Shown here piece by piece: positions 27,584 to 36,732 of a DNA stretch of 64,000 nt (position 1 is the first letter of the stretch; every line of letters begins with the position of its first letter). The notes beneath the pieces were generated by a model. It was not told the origin of the DNA. It worked only from the letters and a program-made list of their open reading frames with translations, and searched no databases. Made by a program: the position numbers and the translations under genes. The stretch covers positions 1-64,000 of the forward strand of contig CALWFV010000010.1 in the NCBI GenBank assembly GCA_944377745.1. The letters run 5' to 3'. The DNA is from an uncultured Mediterraneibacter sp. Its GTDB lineage: Bacteria; Bacillota; Clostridia; Lachnospirales; Lachnospiraceae.

Positions 27584-28750
27584 ATGAAAATAGCAATTGC
27601 GGGAACAGGATATGTAGGATTGTCAAATGCGATCATTCTGGCACTGCATAATAAAGTATATGCTTTTGATATCCTTCCTGAGAAGGTAGAGATGATCAAT
27701 AACAGAAAGTCTCCTATTGTTGATAAGGAGATAGAAGAATATTTGTCGAATACATCGTTGGACCTGACTGCGACAGCAAATGATGAAGAGGCATATAGAG
27801 ATGCTGAATATGTTGTTATTGCAACGCCGACTAATTACGATGAAGAGATGAATTATTTTGATACTTCCAGTGTTGAATCTGTGATTGAAAGGGTGCTTCA
27901 GATAAATCCGGATGCAGTTATGGTTATTAAATCAACAGTTCCGGTCGGATATACAAAGGAAATACGGGAAAAATACAAAACAGATAATATTATTTTTTCT
28001 CCAGAGTTTTTAAGAGAGGGGAAGGCTTTGTATGATAACCTGTATCCGTCCAGGATTATTGTCGGCGAGGACAGCCCCCGTGCCAGGAAATTTGTTGGAC
28101 TGCTTAAGGAAGGAGCAAAAAAAGAAGATATCCCTGTGCTCTATACAGGGGCAACAGAGGCAGAAGCTATAAAGCTTTTTGCTAACACCTATCTTGCTCT
28201 TCGGGTGGCATATTTCAATGAACTTGATACTTATGCAGAGGTCAGAGGATTAAATTCGAAACAGATTATCGAGGGTGTTGGGCTTGATCCGCGTATCGGC
28301 AATCATTATAACAACCCGTCTTTTGGATACGGAGGTTATTGCCTGCCAAAGGATACCAAGCAGCTTCTGGCTAATTATGATAAGGTTCCCAATAATATCA
28401 TCAAAGCTATTGTAGATGCAAATACGACAAGGAAGGATCATATTGCGAAAATGATTCTTAAAAGAAATCCGTCTGTTGTGGGCATCTATCGGCTGACAAT
28501 GAAAACAAATTCAGACAATTTCAGACAGTCATCGATTCAGGGGATTATGAAGAGGATCAAAGCAAAAGGAATTGAGGTCATAGTCTATGAGCCGACGCTG
28601 AAAGCGGATGAATTTTATCATTCAAAAGTGATCCGCGATTTTGATGAATTCAAGAATAATGCGGATGTGATCGTTGCCAACCGCATGGATGATAAATTGA
28701 AGGAAGTAAAGGATAAGGTTTATACAAGAGATATCTATAGCAGAGATTAG
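27584..28750 (+). CDS. ugd: UDP-glucose 6-dehydrogenase
   Basis: NAD-dependent oxidation of UDP-glucose to UDP-glucuronate; the GDP-mannose relative cannot be excluded. 388 residues, close to short streptococcal-type enzymes. N-terminal Rossmann motif [15 protein letters not shown], the TPTNYDE loop, [22 protein letters not shown], and the active-site cysteine in [13 protein letters not shown]. GlcA from this enzyme would put an acidic sugar in the polymer made by the neighbouring transferases. AGAGGTGA lies upstream of the ATG. Confidence 0.94.
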   Translation: MKIAIAGTGYVGLSNAIILALHNKVYAFDILPEKVEMINNRKSPIVDKEIEEYLSNTSLDLTATANDEEAYRDAEYVVIATPTNYDEEMNYFDTSSVESVIERVLQINPDAVMVIKSTVPVGYTKEIREKYKTDNIIFSPEFLREGKALYDNLYPSRIIVGEDSPRARKFVGLLKEGAKKEDIPVLYTGATEAEAIKLFANTYLALRVAYFNELDTYAEVRGLNSKQIIEGVGLDPRIGNHYNNPSFGYGGYCLPKDTKQLLANYDKVPNNIIKAIVDANTTRKDHIAKMILKRNPSVVGIYRLTMKTNSDNFRQSSIQGIMKRIKAKGIEVIVYEPTLKADEFYHSKVIRDFDEFKNNADVIVANRMDDKLKEVKDKVYTRDIYSRD

Positions 28751-28778
28751 GGAAAAGGGCTGTGAAAGGGGAAGTCTG

Positions 28779-29969
28779 ATGGGAAAAAGTGTGTCTGTGA
28801 TCATACCGGTATATAATGCTGAAAAATATTTGGAAGAATGTTTAGATTCTGTAATTTCACAATCTTTGACAGATATTGAGATAATTTGTGTAAATGACGG
28901 CTCAACAGACGGCTCAAGTAGGATTCTGGAGATCTATGCTGCCCGTGACAAAAGAATACTTGTCCTGAATAAAGAAAACGGAGGGCTTTCATCTGCGAGA
29001 AATGCGGGGATTCTTCGTGCGTCAGGGGAGTATGTTATATTTCTTGACAGTGACGATTATTTTGCGGACAGTGACGTTTTAAAGAAATTGTGGGATAAAG
29101 CCATGCACGAAAATCTGGATCAGATTATCTTTGACGCCGCTGTAGTGTTTGAAAGTGAGAGCGTAAAAGAAAAAAATTCTCATTATATACAGTATTATGC
29201 CAGAAAAAAAGACTATCCGGAGATAAAGACGGGAGAACAATTTTTTGCAGATCTTCAGGAAAACTGGGATTTCAAACCGAGTGCATGTATGCAGATGCTG
29301 AAAAGAAACTTAATAACAGAAAATAATTTGTTCTTTTGTGAAGGAATATTACACGAAGATGAAATATTTACGCCGGAGTCCTATTCATTTTCGAGCAGGA
29401 CAGCTTATCTTAGAGGACAGTTCCTTGCACGCAGAGTTCATGAGGATTCTATAATGACGACAACCCGGAAAATGAAAAGTATCAGGGGATACTACCAGGG
29501 AATACGGGAATTGACAGAGTTTGCAAAAGAAAATCTACAAGAGTGCGGCGAACGTTTTATGAAAGCCTATTACCAAAGAATGTATGTCATTTTGGATCAG
29601 GCTGCTAATTTGTACCTGGAAGAGTCATCTGATGAAAAGAAAATAATCATATCTGCTATGGAAATAGATGAAGCATTAAGATTTATGCTTGATATGCGCC
29701 AATATGAGAAACTGGATCAGGTTCGCCGCAAGACGGAAAAAGAAATCAATGATATTTATAAAAAATTAGATGATAGAAACAGGGAGATATCTTTATTAAA
29801 ATCCAAGATAGAGTCTTTAAAAGCCAAGACAGACTCCTTGGAGGAACAGCTTGAGAAATCGGAAGAAACATTGGAAAGGGTTCGGAATTCTAAGTCTTTT
29901 AAAGTGGGGTGCGCTGTGACGTATTTGCCAAGAAAAGTAAAAAAAAGAGTTAAAAATTTGCAAGGATGA
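28779..29969 (+). CDS. GT2 family glycosyltransferase C with coiled-coil tail
   Basis: 396 residues. N-terminal GT-A domain (VSVIIPVYNAEKYL, VNDGSTDGSS, the NGGLSSARNAG donor loop, FLDSDDY). After about residue 290 it changes to a helical, coiled-coil-like stretch (LKSKIESLKAKTDSLEEQLE) and ends in SKSFKVGCAVTYLPRKVKKR. This basic amphipathic tail also closes the gene at 30040 and may hold the enzyme to the membrane. Donor and acceptor unknown. Confidence 0.88.
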   Translation: MGKSVSVIIPVYNAEKYLEECLDSVISQSLTDIEIICVNDGSTDGSSRILEIYAARDKRILVLNKENGGLSSARNAGILRASGEYVIFLDSDDYFADSDVLKKLWDKAMHENLDQIIFDAAVVFESESVKEKNSHYIQYYARKKDYPEIKTGEQFFADLQENWDFKPSACMQMLKRNLITENNLFFCEGILHEDEIFTPESYSFSSRTAYLRGQFLARRVHEDSIMTTTRKMKSIRGYYQGIRELTEFAKENLQECGERFMKAYYQRMYVILDQAANLYLEESSDEKKIIISAMEIDEALRFMLDMRQYEKLDQVRRKTEKEINDIYKKLDDRNREISLLKSKIESLKAKTDSLEEQLEKSEETLERVRNSKSFKVGCAVTYLPRKVKKRVKNLQG

Positions 29970-30039
29970 AGAATTGAACCGTTGCTCAGTGAACTTTGGA
30001 AGAACTGAAACGTAGTATTTATTAGTAAGGAGAAGAAGC

Positions 30040-31167
30040 ATGCCTAAAGTATCAATTATTATACCGACTTATAATGTGGAAAACTATCTGAGAGAATGTA
30101 TGGAAAGTATCGTCAGGCAGACTCTTCAGGATATAGAGATCATCTGCATTAATGACGGCTCAACTGATGGTTCCCTACGTATTTTAAAGGAATATGCGGA
30201 GAAGGATAAGAGGATTGTTCTGATCGACAAAAAAAATGAGGGGTATGGTGTGGGAATGAACATCGGCCTTGAAAAAGCGACAGGTGAATATATAGGCATT
30301 GTTGAACCCGACGATTTTGTCCCTCTCTGTATGTATGAAGATCTTTACACCGTGGCAAAAGAAAATGACCTTGACTTTGTAAAAGCTGATTTTTACCGTT
30401 TTACGAGAAATGAGGAAACGGGAGATATGCACCTTGTTTATAATCATCTTGACAGTGAGGGGGAGGAGTACAATAAGGTAATAAATCCATTTGAAAAACC
30501 ATATATAACGAAATTCACCATGAATACATGGAGTGGAATTTATCGCCGAGAATATATAGAAAAATACCATATCAGACACAATACTACTCCAGGAGCTTCT
30601 TTTCAGGATAATGGGTTTTTCTGGCAGACGTTTATTTATGCGAAGAGATGTATGTTCCTTGATAAACCTTATTATATGAACCGCAGAGATAATCCGAATT
30701 CTTCTGTAAACAGTAAAGAAAAAGTTTACTGTATGAATGTAGAATATGATTTTGTCAGAGATATTTTCATGCAGAAGGGCAATGAGGAACTTTGGGAACG
30801 GTTTAAAGCTTATTACAACTATAAGCGATATTTCAGTTACACGTTTACGATTGGCAGAATCAGTGATGAGTTTAAGCGGGAATATGTTGATCGGATAAGC
30901 AGGGAGTTTAAGCGGGCTCAGGAGCTGGAAGAATTAGATATGAGTGTTTTTACACCCAGGACAAGAGAAAGACTCAGTCTTCTTATTAAAGATCCGGACG
31001 GATATTATCAGAAATATGCTTTGTTTGAAGGGAGTTCAACAGCGGATCAGATCAGAAAACTGGAACGGGAGCTGAATGACGTAAGGAGATCGACAACGTT
31101 TAAAATCGGGAAAGCAATGATGTTCTTACCCCGCTCGATCAAGAAAAAGGTTGTAAGGCGTAAATAG
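30040..31167 (+). CDS. GT2 family glycosyltransferase D (paralogue of B)
   Basis: 375 residues, GT-A fold with VSIIIPTYNVENYL, INDGSTDGSL and IVEPDDF. Closely related to the gene at 26428, with identical blocks (IDKKNEGYG, YHIRHNTTPGASFQDNGF, YYMNRRDNPNSSV). Unlike that copy it ends in a short helix and the tail STTFKIGKAMMFLPRSIKKK, also seen in gene C. AAGGAG precedes the ATG at good spacing. It probably adds a sugar to the same polymer. Confidence 0.88.
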   Translation: MPKVSIIIPTYNVENYLRECMESIVRQTLQDIEIICINDGSTDGSLRILKEYAEKDKRIVLIDKKNEGYGVGMNIGLEKATGEYIGIVEPDDFVPLCMYEDLYTVAKENDLDFVKADFYRFTRNEETGDMHLVYNHLDSEGEEYNKVINPFEKPYITKFTMNTWSGIYRREYIEKYHIRHNTTPGASFQDNGFFWQTFIYAKRCMFLDKPYYMNRRDNPNSSVNSKEKVYCMNVEYDFVRDIFMQKGNEELWERFKAYYNYKRYFSYTFTIGRISDEFKREYVDRISREFKRAQELEELDMSVFTPRTRERLSLLIKDPDGYYQKYALFEGSSTADQIRKLERELNDVRRSTTFKIGKAMMFLPRSIKKKVVRRK

Positions 31168-31192
31168 TAAATTGAAAAGGAGCATAAATAAA

Positions 31193-32137
31193 ATGCCGTT
31201 AGTATCAGTTATTATTCCGGTATATAATGTAGAGCAGTATTTAAGGCAATGTCTGGACAGTGTGATAACTCAGACACTGTCAGATATTGAAATTATTTGT
31301 GTAGATGACAGCTCGACAGACGGTTCTTTAAAAATTCTTGAAGATTATAAAAGGAAAGATGAGCGTATCAAAGTAGTAACTCAGCCCAACAGCGGGGCAG
31401 GGGCTGCACGGAACAGAGGATTATCGATAGCCTCAGGGAAATATCTTTCTTTTCTCGATTCGGACGATTTCTTTGAGCCTGATATGCTGGAACTGGCTTG
31501 CCGGAAAGCAGAGGAAGACAGAGCAGACTTTGTAGTTTTCAATTCTGATCAGTATTACACGGAGAAGAAGAAATTTATTAATGTCTCCTGGACCCTGAGA
31601 GAAAAGGAAATTCCGCCGTATACACCATTCAGCCACCGGCAGATGACAGACAATATTTTTAAAGTCTTTGTGGGATGGGCATGGGATAAGCTGTATAATA
31701 AAGAATTTGTGGAAAAAAATCATCTTTTGTTTCAGGAACAGAGAACGAGCAATGATATGCTGTTTGTATTCAGCGCAGTTGCAATCGCAAAAAGAATTTC
31801 AGTTGTCAATAAAGTATTGGCACATCAGAGAAGGGATGCAAAAGATTCCTTGTCAAAGACAAGGGAAAATTCCTGGTACTGCTTTTATGATGCTCTGACT
31901 GCACTGCGAGACAGGCTGAAAGAGGAAGGAATTTATAAAGAGACAGAAAAAGATTACATAAATTATGCGCTTCATGCTGTTTTATGGAATATTAATACGT
32001 TAGCAGAGCCTACAAAGTCAAAACTGATTCATAAGATGAAGACAGAGTGGCTTGAGGATTTAGGGATAAAAGATAAGCCGGGGAATTATTTTTATAACGA
32101 AAAAGAGTATAAACAATACAAAAAAATTTTATTGTGA
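31193..32137 (+). CDS. GT2 family glycosyltransferase E
   Basis: 314 residues, GT-A domain: VSVIIPVYNVEQYL, VDDSSTDGSL, QPNSGAGAARNRG and FLDSDDF. The C-terminal half has KVFVGWAWDKLYNKEFV, common in small GT2 enzymes of capsule and teichoic-acid loci. ATG 31193 is preferred over TTG 31172 since AAAAGGAGC lies between the two. Specificity unknown. Confidence 0.88.
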   Translation: MPLVSVIIPVYNVEQYLRQCLDSVITQTLSDIEIICVDDSSTDGSLKILEDYKRKDERIKVVTQPNSGAGAARNRGLSIASGKYLSFLDSDDFFEPDMLELACRKAEEDRADFVVFNSDQYYTEKKKFINVSWTLREKEIPPYTPFSHRQMTDNIFKVFVGWAWDKLYNKEFVEKNHLLFQEQRTSNDMLFVFSAVAIAKRISVVNKVLAHQRRDAKDSLSKTRENSWYCFYDALTALRDRLKEEGIYKETEKDYINYALHAVLWNINTLAEPTKSKLIHKMKTEWLEDLGIKDKPGNYFYNEKEYKQYKKILL

Positions 32138-32148
32138 GATGGGAAAAT

Positions 32149-34023
32149 ATGTTAAAAAAAGCATTTTGTAGCATTTTACTTGGATATATAAGTACGTTTG
32201 CTGTTTGTATGCAGGGCACAACAGTTGTCTCAGGAGCAGTTGTACAAAAAATGGCCGGAGAAGTAAGCGGAATAAGGGTAGAAGCTGTTATTGTTTTGGC
32301 CTGTCTCTGCAGTCTGTATTATAAAAGACAAGATATTTTATTTAAAAAAGTTGAAATAATTCCTTTTGTAATTGCAGCTTTGTTTTCGGGTTTTACATTG
32401 ATAGGATTGAGTTATACGGCAACAGGAAATTGGGAGTTTATTTTTAAAGAAGAAAAACAGTTTCTCATTGCATTATTCACTGGAGCAGGTTATTTCTTTT
32501 TGTATTATCTTTGCCTTCTGCTATTGTTTTCTCATTTGGGGAAATTAAGAAAAAATTCGGGAGAAGCGAATAGAATACGCATAATACCTAATTTCTTTAA
32601 AAAGCATTTTTTACTTTCATGTACTTTATGTATGCTCTTTTTTTGGTCGCCATATGTCATAACACATTTTCCGGGCTCGGTTCCGAGTGATGGATATACA
32701 CAATTAGCGCTGTATTTTGGGTTTGGTACGCCATCAAATCATCATCCATGGATTGTAACATTGTTTTTTGGAAGTATAATGTCTCTCGGAAGAGTGATTA
32801 GTGATAATGTCGGGGTGGGGCTGCTCATAGTTGTGATGAGCATAATTGAAGCTTTATGCTATGCAGAAATATGTAATAAGCTTTATAAATGGAATTGTCC
32901 AGAATTGGGAATAGTGGCCGCACTGTTGTTTTATTGTATTGTCCCACCATTCGGTGCATATGCCCAGGCAGTAATTAAAGACAGTCTTTTTTTTGCCTTA
33001 TTTGCTCTGTATATCTCTTTTTATGCAGAAATCTGTTTGTTCAAGTTGAAGCTAAAAGAGAATGTATGCCTTAAGAAAATTATAATTTTTACGCTTATCA
33101 GTATCTTGGTTTGCCTGTGCAGAAATAACGGGTTTTATATGGTGCTTCCCGCCAATATCATTCTTGTTTTTTTGTTGAGGAAAAAGAAAAAGATATATCT
33201 TGCCGGCTCACTTTTTTGCCTTATATTTGTATGGATTTGCTATAATAGCGTCTTTTTGCCATTATCAGATGTTCAGCCTGGTTCAAAACGTGAAATGTTA
33301 AGTGTTCCTTTTCAACAGACAGCCCGGTACATAAGCAGTTATCCCGATGAGGTTACACAAGAGGAGAAAAATGCCATTGCTAAAGTTCTTGATTATGAGC
33401 ATATTGCAGCAAACTATAATCCGGAAGTATCAGATCAGGTAAAAAATACGTTCAATGAGCATGCTACCAATGAAGAGTTGAAAAATTACTTCCGGGTGTG
33501 GCTGCAAATGTTTTTTAAGCATCCGGCAGTTTATATACAGTCTTTTCTCGCAAATTCATATGGATATATTTATCCCTTTAGTAATCATGATATTGTTGAT
33601 GCATATCAGTTTTATATAAGATATGAGCCGCAGAAAGATCCGGAAAAGGGATTGAATATCTATTATGTTTTTGATTATTCAGTGAGAAAAAGTGTAGAAG
33701 GATGGTCAGAATTGTGGAGAACGGCTCCGGGACTCTCTCAAATACTTAATCCCGGAACTTATTCATGGATTTTGTTTGTCTTAATCGGAATACTTATTAA
33801 ATATCGACAGTGGAGATATATCCATGTGATGACAGCGCCTTTTCTAAATATAGCTGTGTGTTGTATGTCACCTGTGAATGGACTTCTGAGATACAGCTGG
33901 CCGTTAGCTGCCGGTATGCCTGTTCTGATTTTTGTTACATTTGTTTGTGTTCGGAGATTCAAGAAAAAACAAGTGTTGTACGCAAATGGGAGACAATTTG
34001 ATAATACTTTCCAAAATGTATAA
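32149..34023 (+). CDS. Large polytopic membrane protein, DUF6020-like
   Basis: About 624 residues with a dozen or more hydrophobic segments and a soluble stretch (residues 385-510) that carries charged residues. An extracytoplasmic-type loop HFPGSVPSDGYTQ followed by NHHPWIVT matches what I recall of the DUF6020 family, whose members look like GT-C enzymes that use polyprenyl-phosphate sugars. The family and activity are by recollection and topology. Codon use is AT-rich next to its neighbours. GTG 32134 and ATG 32149 are both possible starts. Confidence 0.7.
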   Translation: MLKKAFCSILLGYISTFAVCMQGTTVVSGAVVQKMAGEVSGIRVEAVIVLACLCSLYYKRQDILFKKVEIIPFVIAALFSGFTLIGLSYTATGNWEFIFKEEKQFLIALFTGAGYFFLYYLCLLLLFSHLGKLRKNSGEANRIRIIPNFFKKHFLLSCTLCMLFFWSPYVITHFPGSVPSDGYTQLALYFGFGTPSNHHPWIVTLFFGSIMSLGRVISDNVGVGLLIVVMSIIEALCYAEICNKLYKWNCPELGIVAALLFYCIVPPFGAYAQAVIKDSLFFALFALYISFYAEICLFKLKLKENVCLKKIIIFTLISILVCLCRNNGFYMVLPANIILVFLLRKKKKIYLAGSLFCLIFVWICYNSVFLPLSDVQPGSKREMLSVPFQQTARYISSYPDEVTQEEKNAIAKVLDYEHIAANYNPEVSDQVKNTFNEHATNEELKNYFRVWLQMFFKHPAVYIQSFLANSYGYIYPFSNHDIVDAYQFYIRYEPQKDPEKGLNIYYVFDYSVRKSVEGWSELWRTAPGLSQILNPGTYSWILFVLIGILIKYRQWRYIHVMTAPFLNIAVCCMSPVNGLLRYSWPLAAGMPVLIFVTFVCVRRFKKKQVLYANGRQFDNTFQNV

Positions 34024-34040
34024 GCTTAAAAGGAGCAAAT

Positions 34041-36611
34041 ATGATTGAGACTAAGCTAAAAAAAATTTTGCAAAAAGATGTATTTATTTATTGCATAGCA
34101 TTTTTAATTCCTGTTCTCGTGTTTTTGGCAGCAATGTGGATGAGAGATATATTTCCAATGGGGAAAAATTCTGTCTTAGTATGGGATCTTGAAATACAGT
34201 ATATCGATTTGTTTGCCTGGTTCAGAAATGCTCTTCATAGTGGGGAAGGTCTTTTTTATTCTTTCTCAAAATCCCTGGGTGGTAACATGTTCGGACTTTT
34301 TTCGCTGTATCTTACCAGTCCTTTAAATCTTCTGATCTACTTTTTTGATGTGGAAGATATTCCTGCTTTTTTTTCGCTGATGACAATTTTAAAAACAGGT
34401 CTGGCAGGACTTACGATGAGTGTTTTTGTCATAAAGCGGTTTGGGATTAAAAACAAATTTATTGTTTTGATCTGTTCGGGAGCATATGCACTGTTTGAAT
34501 ATAATATTGCTTTTTGCAGCAATATTCATTTCCTGGATTCTGTCTATATGCTTCCACTGGCGGCACTGGGCGTCTGGAAACTGGTAAACGGCAGAAAGAA
34601 TACGCTGCTTTATATCTCGACGGCATATGTGATCATCTGCAACTGGTATATTGGCTACATGGTATGTCTGTTTACCGTATTTGATTTCTTTTTTGAATAT
34701 TATCTGAGCAGTCAGGGAAAAACTTTAAAAATGTTTCTTTGCAGTGGAATGCGCTACGTGGGGACAATGATCCTGGGAGTGCTTACCAGTTCTGCGTTTT
34801 TTATTCCGGCAGTCCTGGCGGCAATGAACGGGAAAGGCACACTGAGTTTTGATAAACTGCTCCCGGATTTTCACGTGGATCCGTTATATCCGCTCAGAGC
34901 ATTGTTTATAACCTCTCCGACAAATTCGGAACATGGACTTCCTGCAATATATATTACCTACCTGATCATAATTTTCTGTGTGATGCTGATCATTAACAGA
35001 AAAATTAGTAAAAGAATAAAAAGAGCAGTTTTGGTATTTTTGTTTTTTGTTTTTATTAGTTTTTCTTTTGTTCCCCTCGAGATTATCTGGACAGATTTTA
35101 AAGAAACGTTTTCATTCCATCACAGATATGCATTTGTTTTTGGATTTCTGATGGTAATGGCAACAGCTTTTTTTATAAAAGAGATAGAGAAAGACAGAAG
35201 CATCTTTTCGATAAAAGATCTTCTGTTTTCAGGAGCGGCACTGGGATTGTATTTCTGTGTCCAGGATCTAGTATCGGATCTTGGGACAAAAAAGCAGATG
35301 TTGCTGACAATGGGAATCATTGGTGTTTATGTGGCTCTTGTCGGGGCGGCGATGCTGTTTTATATGAATAGAAAGATCAGATTTTTGGCAGGATCTGCGA
35401 TTCTTCTCTGGTTCGTTTCGGAACAAATATATAATGTGAGGAATGATTTTGGAAAATATCATATCACTTTGGCGGAATACCGGGAGTATGCTGAGGGGAT
35501 GAAAGAGGCTGTCGATGAGATAGAAACAGGGGAGAAATCTGTATTCTATCGGACAGAAAAAACATTTTCAGAAATGTCAGAACGAAGAGAAGACAGAGAA
35601 CCAGCGGCGTCAGAAGGATTTGTTTATGGATATAGAGGGATAGCACATTATAGCTCGACCTATGATACAGAAGTAAACGATTTTCTTGTTCAGATGGGAT
35701 ACTGTAAACAGGATGCAATGGCATCAAATTATGTAGATACAAATTTCCTGGCAGATTCTCTTCTTGGTGTAAAATATATCATGAGCGAAGAAGAACAGGA
35801 TACGCTGGAGACAGTATCAGCATATCCGGGGCAGGAGAAAGCATATATATATCAAAATGGATATGCTCTGGACTTTGGAACGGTGTGCAGAGGTGAAGCG
35901 ACAGATTTTCAGTGGGAGATAAACCCGTTTGAGAATGCACAGAAAATCTTAAATGCGCTGCTCGGTGAAGAAAATGAATATTATACGGAGCTTTCCCCTC
36001 AGATGACAGATGATGAAGAGGTGTCCTGGAACATTGAGGTCCAGAGGACTGGCCCGGTTTATGCATATTTTAATAATGGACATGCGGATGCAGACGTATA
36101 TGTGGACGGGAAATTCAAACAGACTTATTTTGGAAGATTCTATAAAAATGTTATGTATCTTGGAACATATGAAGAAGGGGATACGATCAAACTGAAACTG
36201 AAAGATACCTATGACAGAGATTATGATTTCCGACTTATTGCAGTAAGTATGGATGAAAAATTGACAAAGGAAAAACTCAGTCAGGCAAAAGAGAAGGGAT
36301 TTGATCCCGACATTGTCAGAGGCGGCTATGTGAAAGGCGAGTACGAAACTAATGAAAACACCAGCATGCTGCTTCAGGTTCCCTATGATGAAGGCTGGAC
36401 TATTGCCATCAATGGTGAAGAAGTAGAGTACGAGCGTGCATTTAACGGTTTAATGCAGATTGAAGTGCCTGAGGGAAGCAGTGAAATAGTAATGAAATAT
36501 TTCCCGCCAGGTCTATTGGCTGGCATGGCATGCACTGTGGTTGGGATTGGCTTGTTTTCAGGATGGAGGATTACAGAATGTAAAAAGCAAAAAAAGGGGA
36601 ACAGGACATAA
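34041..36611 (+). CDS. YfhO family membrane protein (putative GT-C glycosyltransferase)
   Basis: 856 residues: hydrophobic segments through about residue 480, then an extracytoplasmic soluble domain (480-825), then a last transmembrane helix and basic tail. This is the YfhO layout. YfhO-type proteins are thought to use undecaprenyl-phosphate sugars, made by a partner GT2, to decorate lipoteichoic acid outside the cell (CsbB/YfhO in Bacillus, GtlA/GtlB in Listeria). Conserved features include the early MWMRDIFPMG and ILVWDLEIQY-like segment and an extended C-terminal beta-rich part. The ArnC/GtrB-like gene at 41825 is the natural partner. AAAAGGAG precedes the ATG. Confidence 0.85.
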   Translation: MIETKLKKILQKDVFIYCIAFLIPVLVFLAAMWMRDIFPMGKNSVLVWDLEIQYIDLFAWFRNALHSGEGLFYSFSKSLGGNMFGLFSLYLTSPLNLLIYFFDVEDIPAFFSLMTILKTGLAGLTMSVFVIKRFGIKNKFIVLICSGAYALFEYNIAFCSNIHFLDSVYMLPLAALGVWKLVNGRKNTLLYISTAYVIICNWYIGYMVCLFTVFDFFFEYYLSSQGKTLKMFLCSGMRYVGTMILGVLTSSAFFIPAVLAAMNGKGTLSFDKLLPDFHVDPLYPLRALFITSPTNSEHGLPAIYITYLIIIFCVMLIINRKISKRIKRAVLVFLFFVFISFSFVPLEIIWTDFKETFSFHHRYAFVFGFLMVMATAFFIKEIEKDRSIFSIKDLLFSGAALGLYFCVQDLVSDLGTKKQMLLTMGIIGVYVALVGAAMLFYMNRKIRFLAGSAILLWFVSEQIYNVRNDFGKYHITLAEYREYAEGMKEAVDEIETGEKSVFYRTEKTFSEMSERREDREPAASEGFVYGYRGIAHYSSTYDTEVNDFLVQMGYCKQDAMASNYVDTNFLADSLLGVKYIMSEEEQDTLETVSAYPGQEKAYIYQNGYALDFGTVCRGEATDFQWEINPFENAQKILNALLGEENEYYTELSPQMTDDEEVSWNIEVQRTGPVYAYFNNGHADADVYVDGKFKQTYFGRFYKNVMYLGTYEEGDTIKLKLKDTYDRDYDFRLIAVSMDEKLTKEKLSQAKEKGFDPDIVRGGYVKGEYETNENTSMLLQVPYDEGWTIAINGEEVEYERAFNGLMQIEVPEGSSEIVMKYFPPGLLAGMACTVVGIGLFSGWRITECKKQKKGNRT

Positions 36612-36673
36612 TTCTGTGCTGATCTGTGCCATGAAACAGAACGTTAAATATGTGTCTTAAATATGTACAAATA

Positions 36674-36702
36674 TTGCATTTGCAAATTGATTCGTTTATA
36701 AT
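36674..36702 (+). promoter_or_regulatory. Promoter of the Fuc4N-type gene cluster
   Basis: TTGCAT (36674-36679), 17 bp, TATAAT (36697-36702), about 30 bases before the next start codon. An ATTTGCAAAT palindrome (36678-36687) overlaps it and TTAAATATGT occurs twice just upstream. It opens a second transcription unit in the locus. Confidence 0.65.
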
Positions 36703-36732
36703 GTTACAAGTATATTGGGTGGTGGTGAGCAG

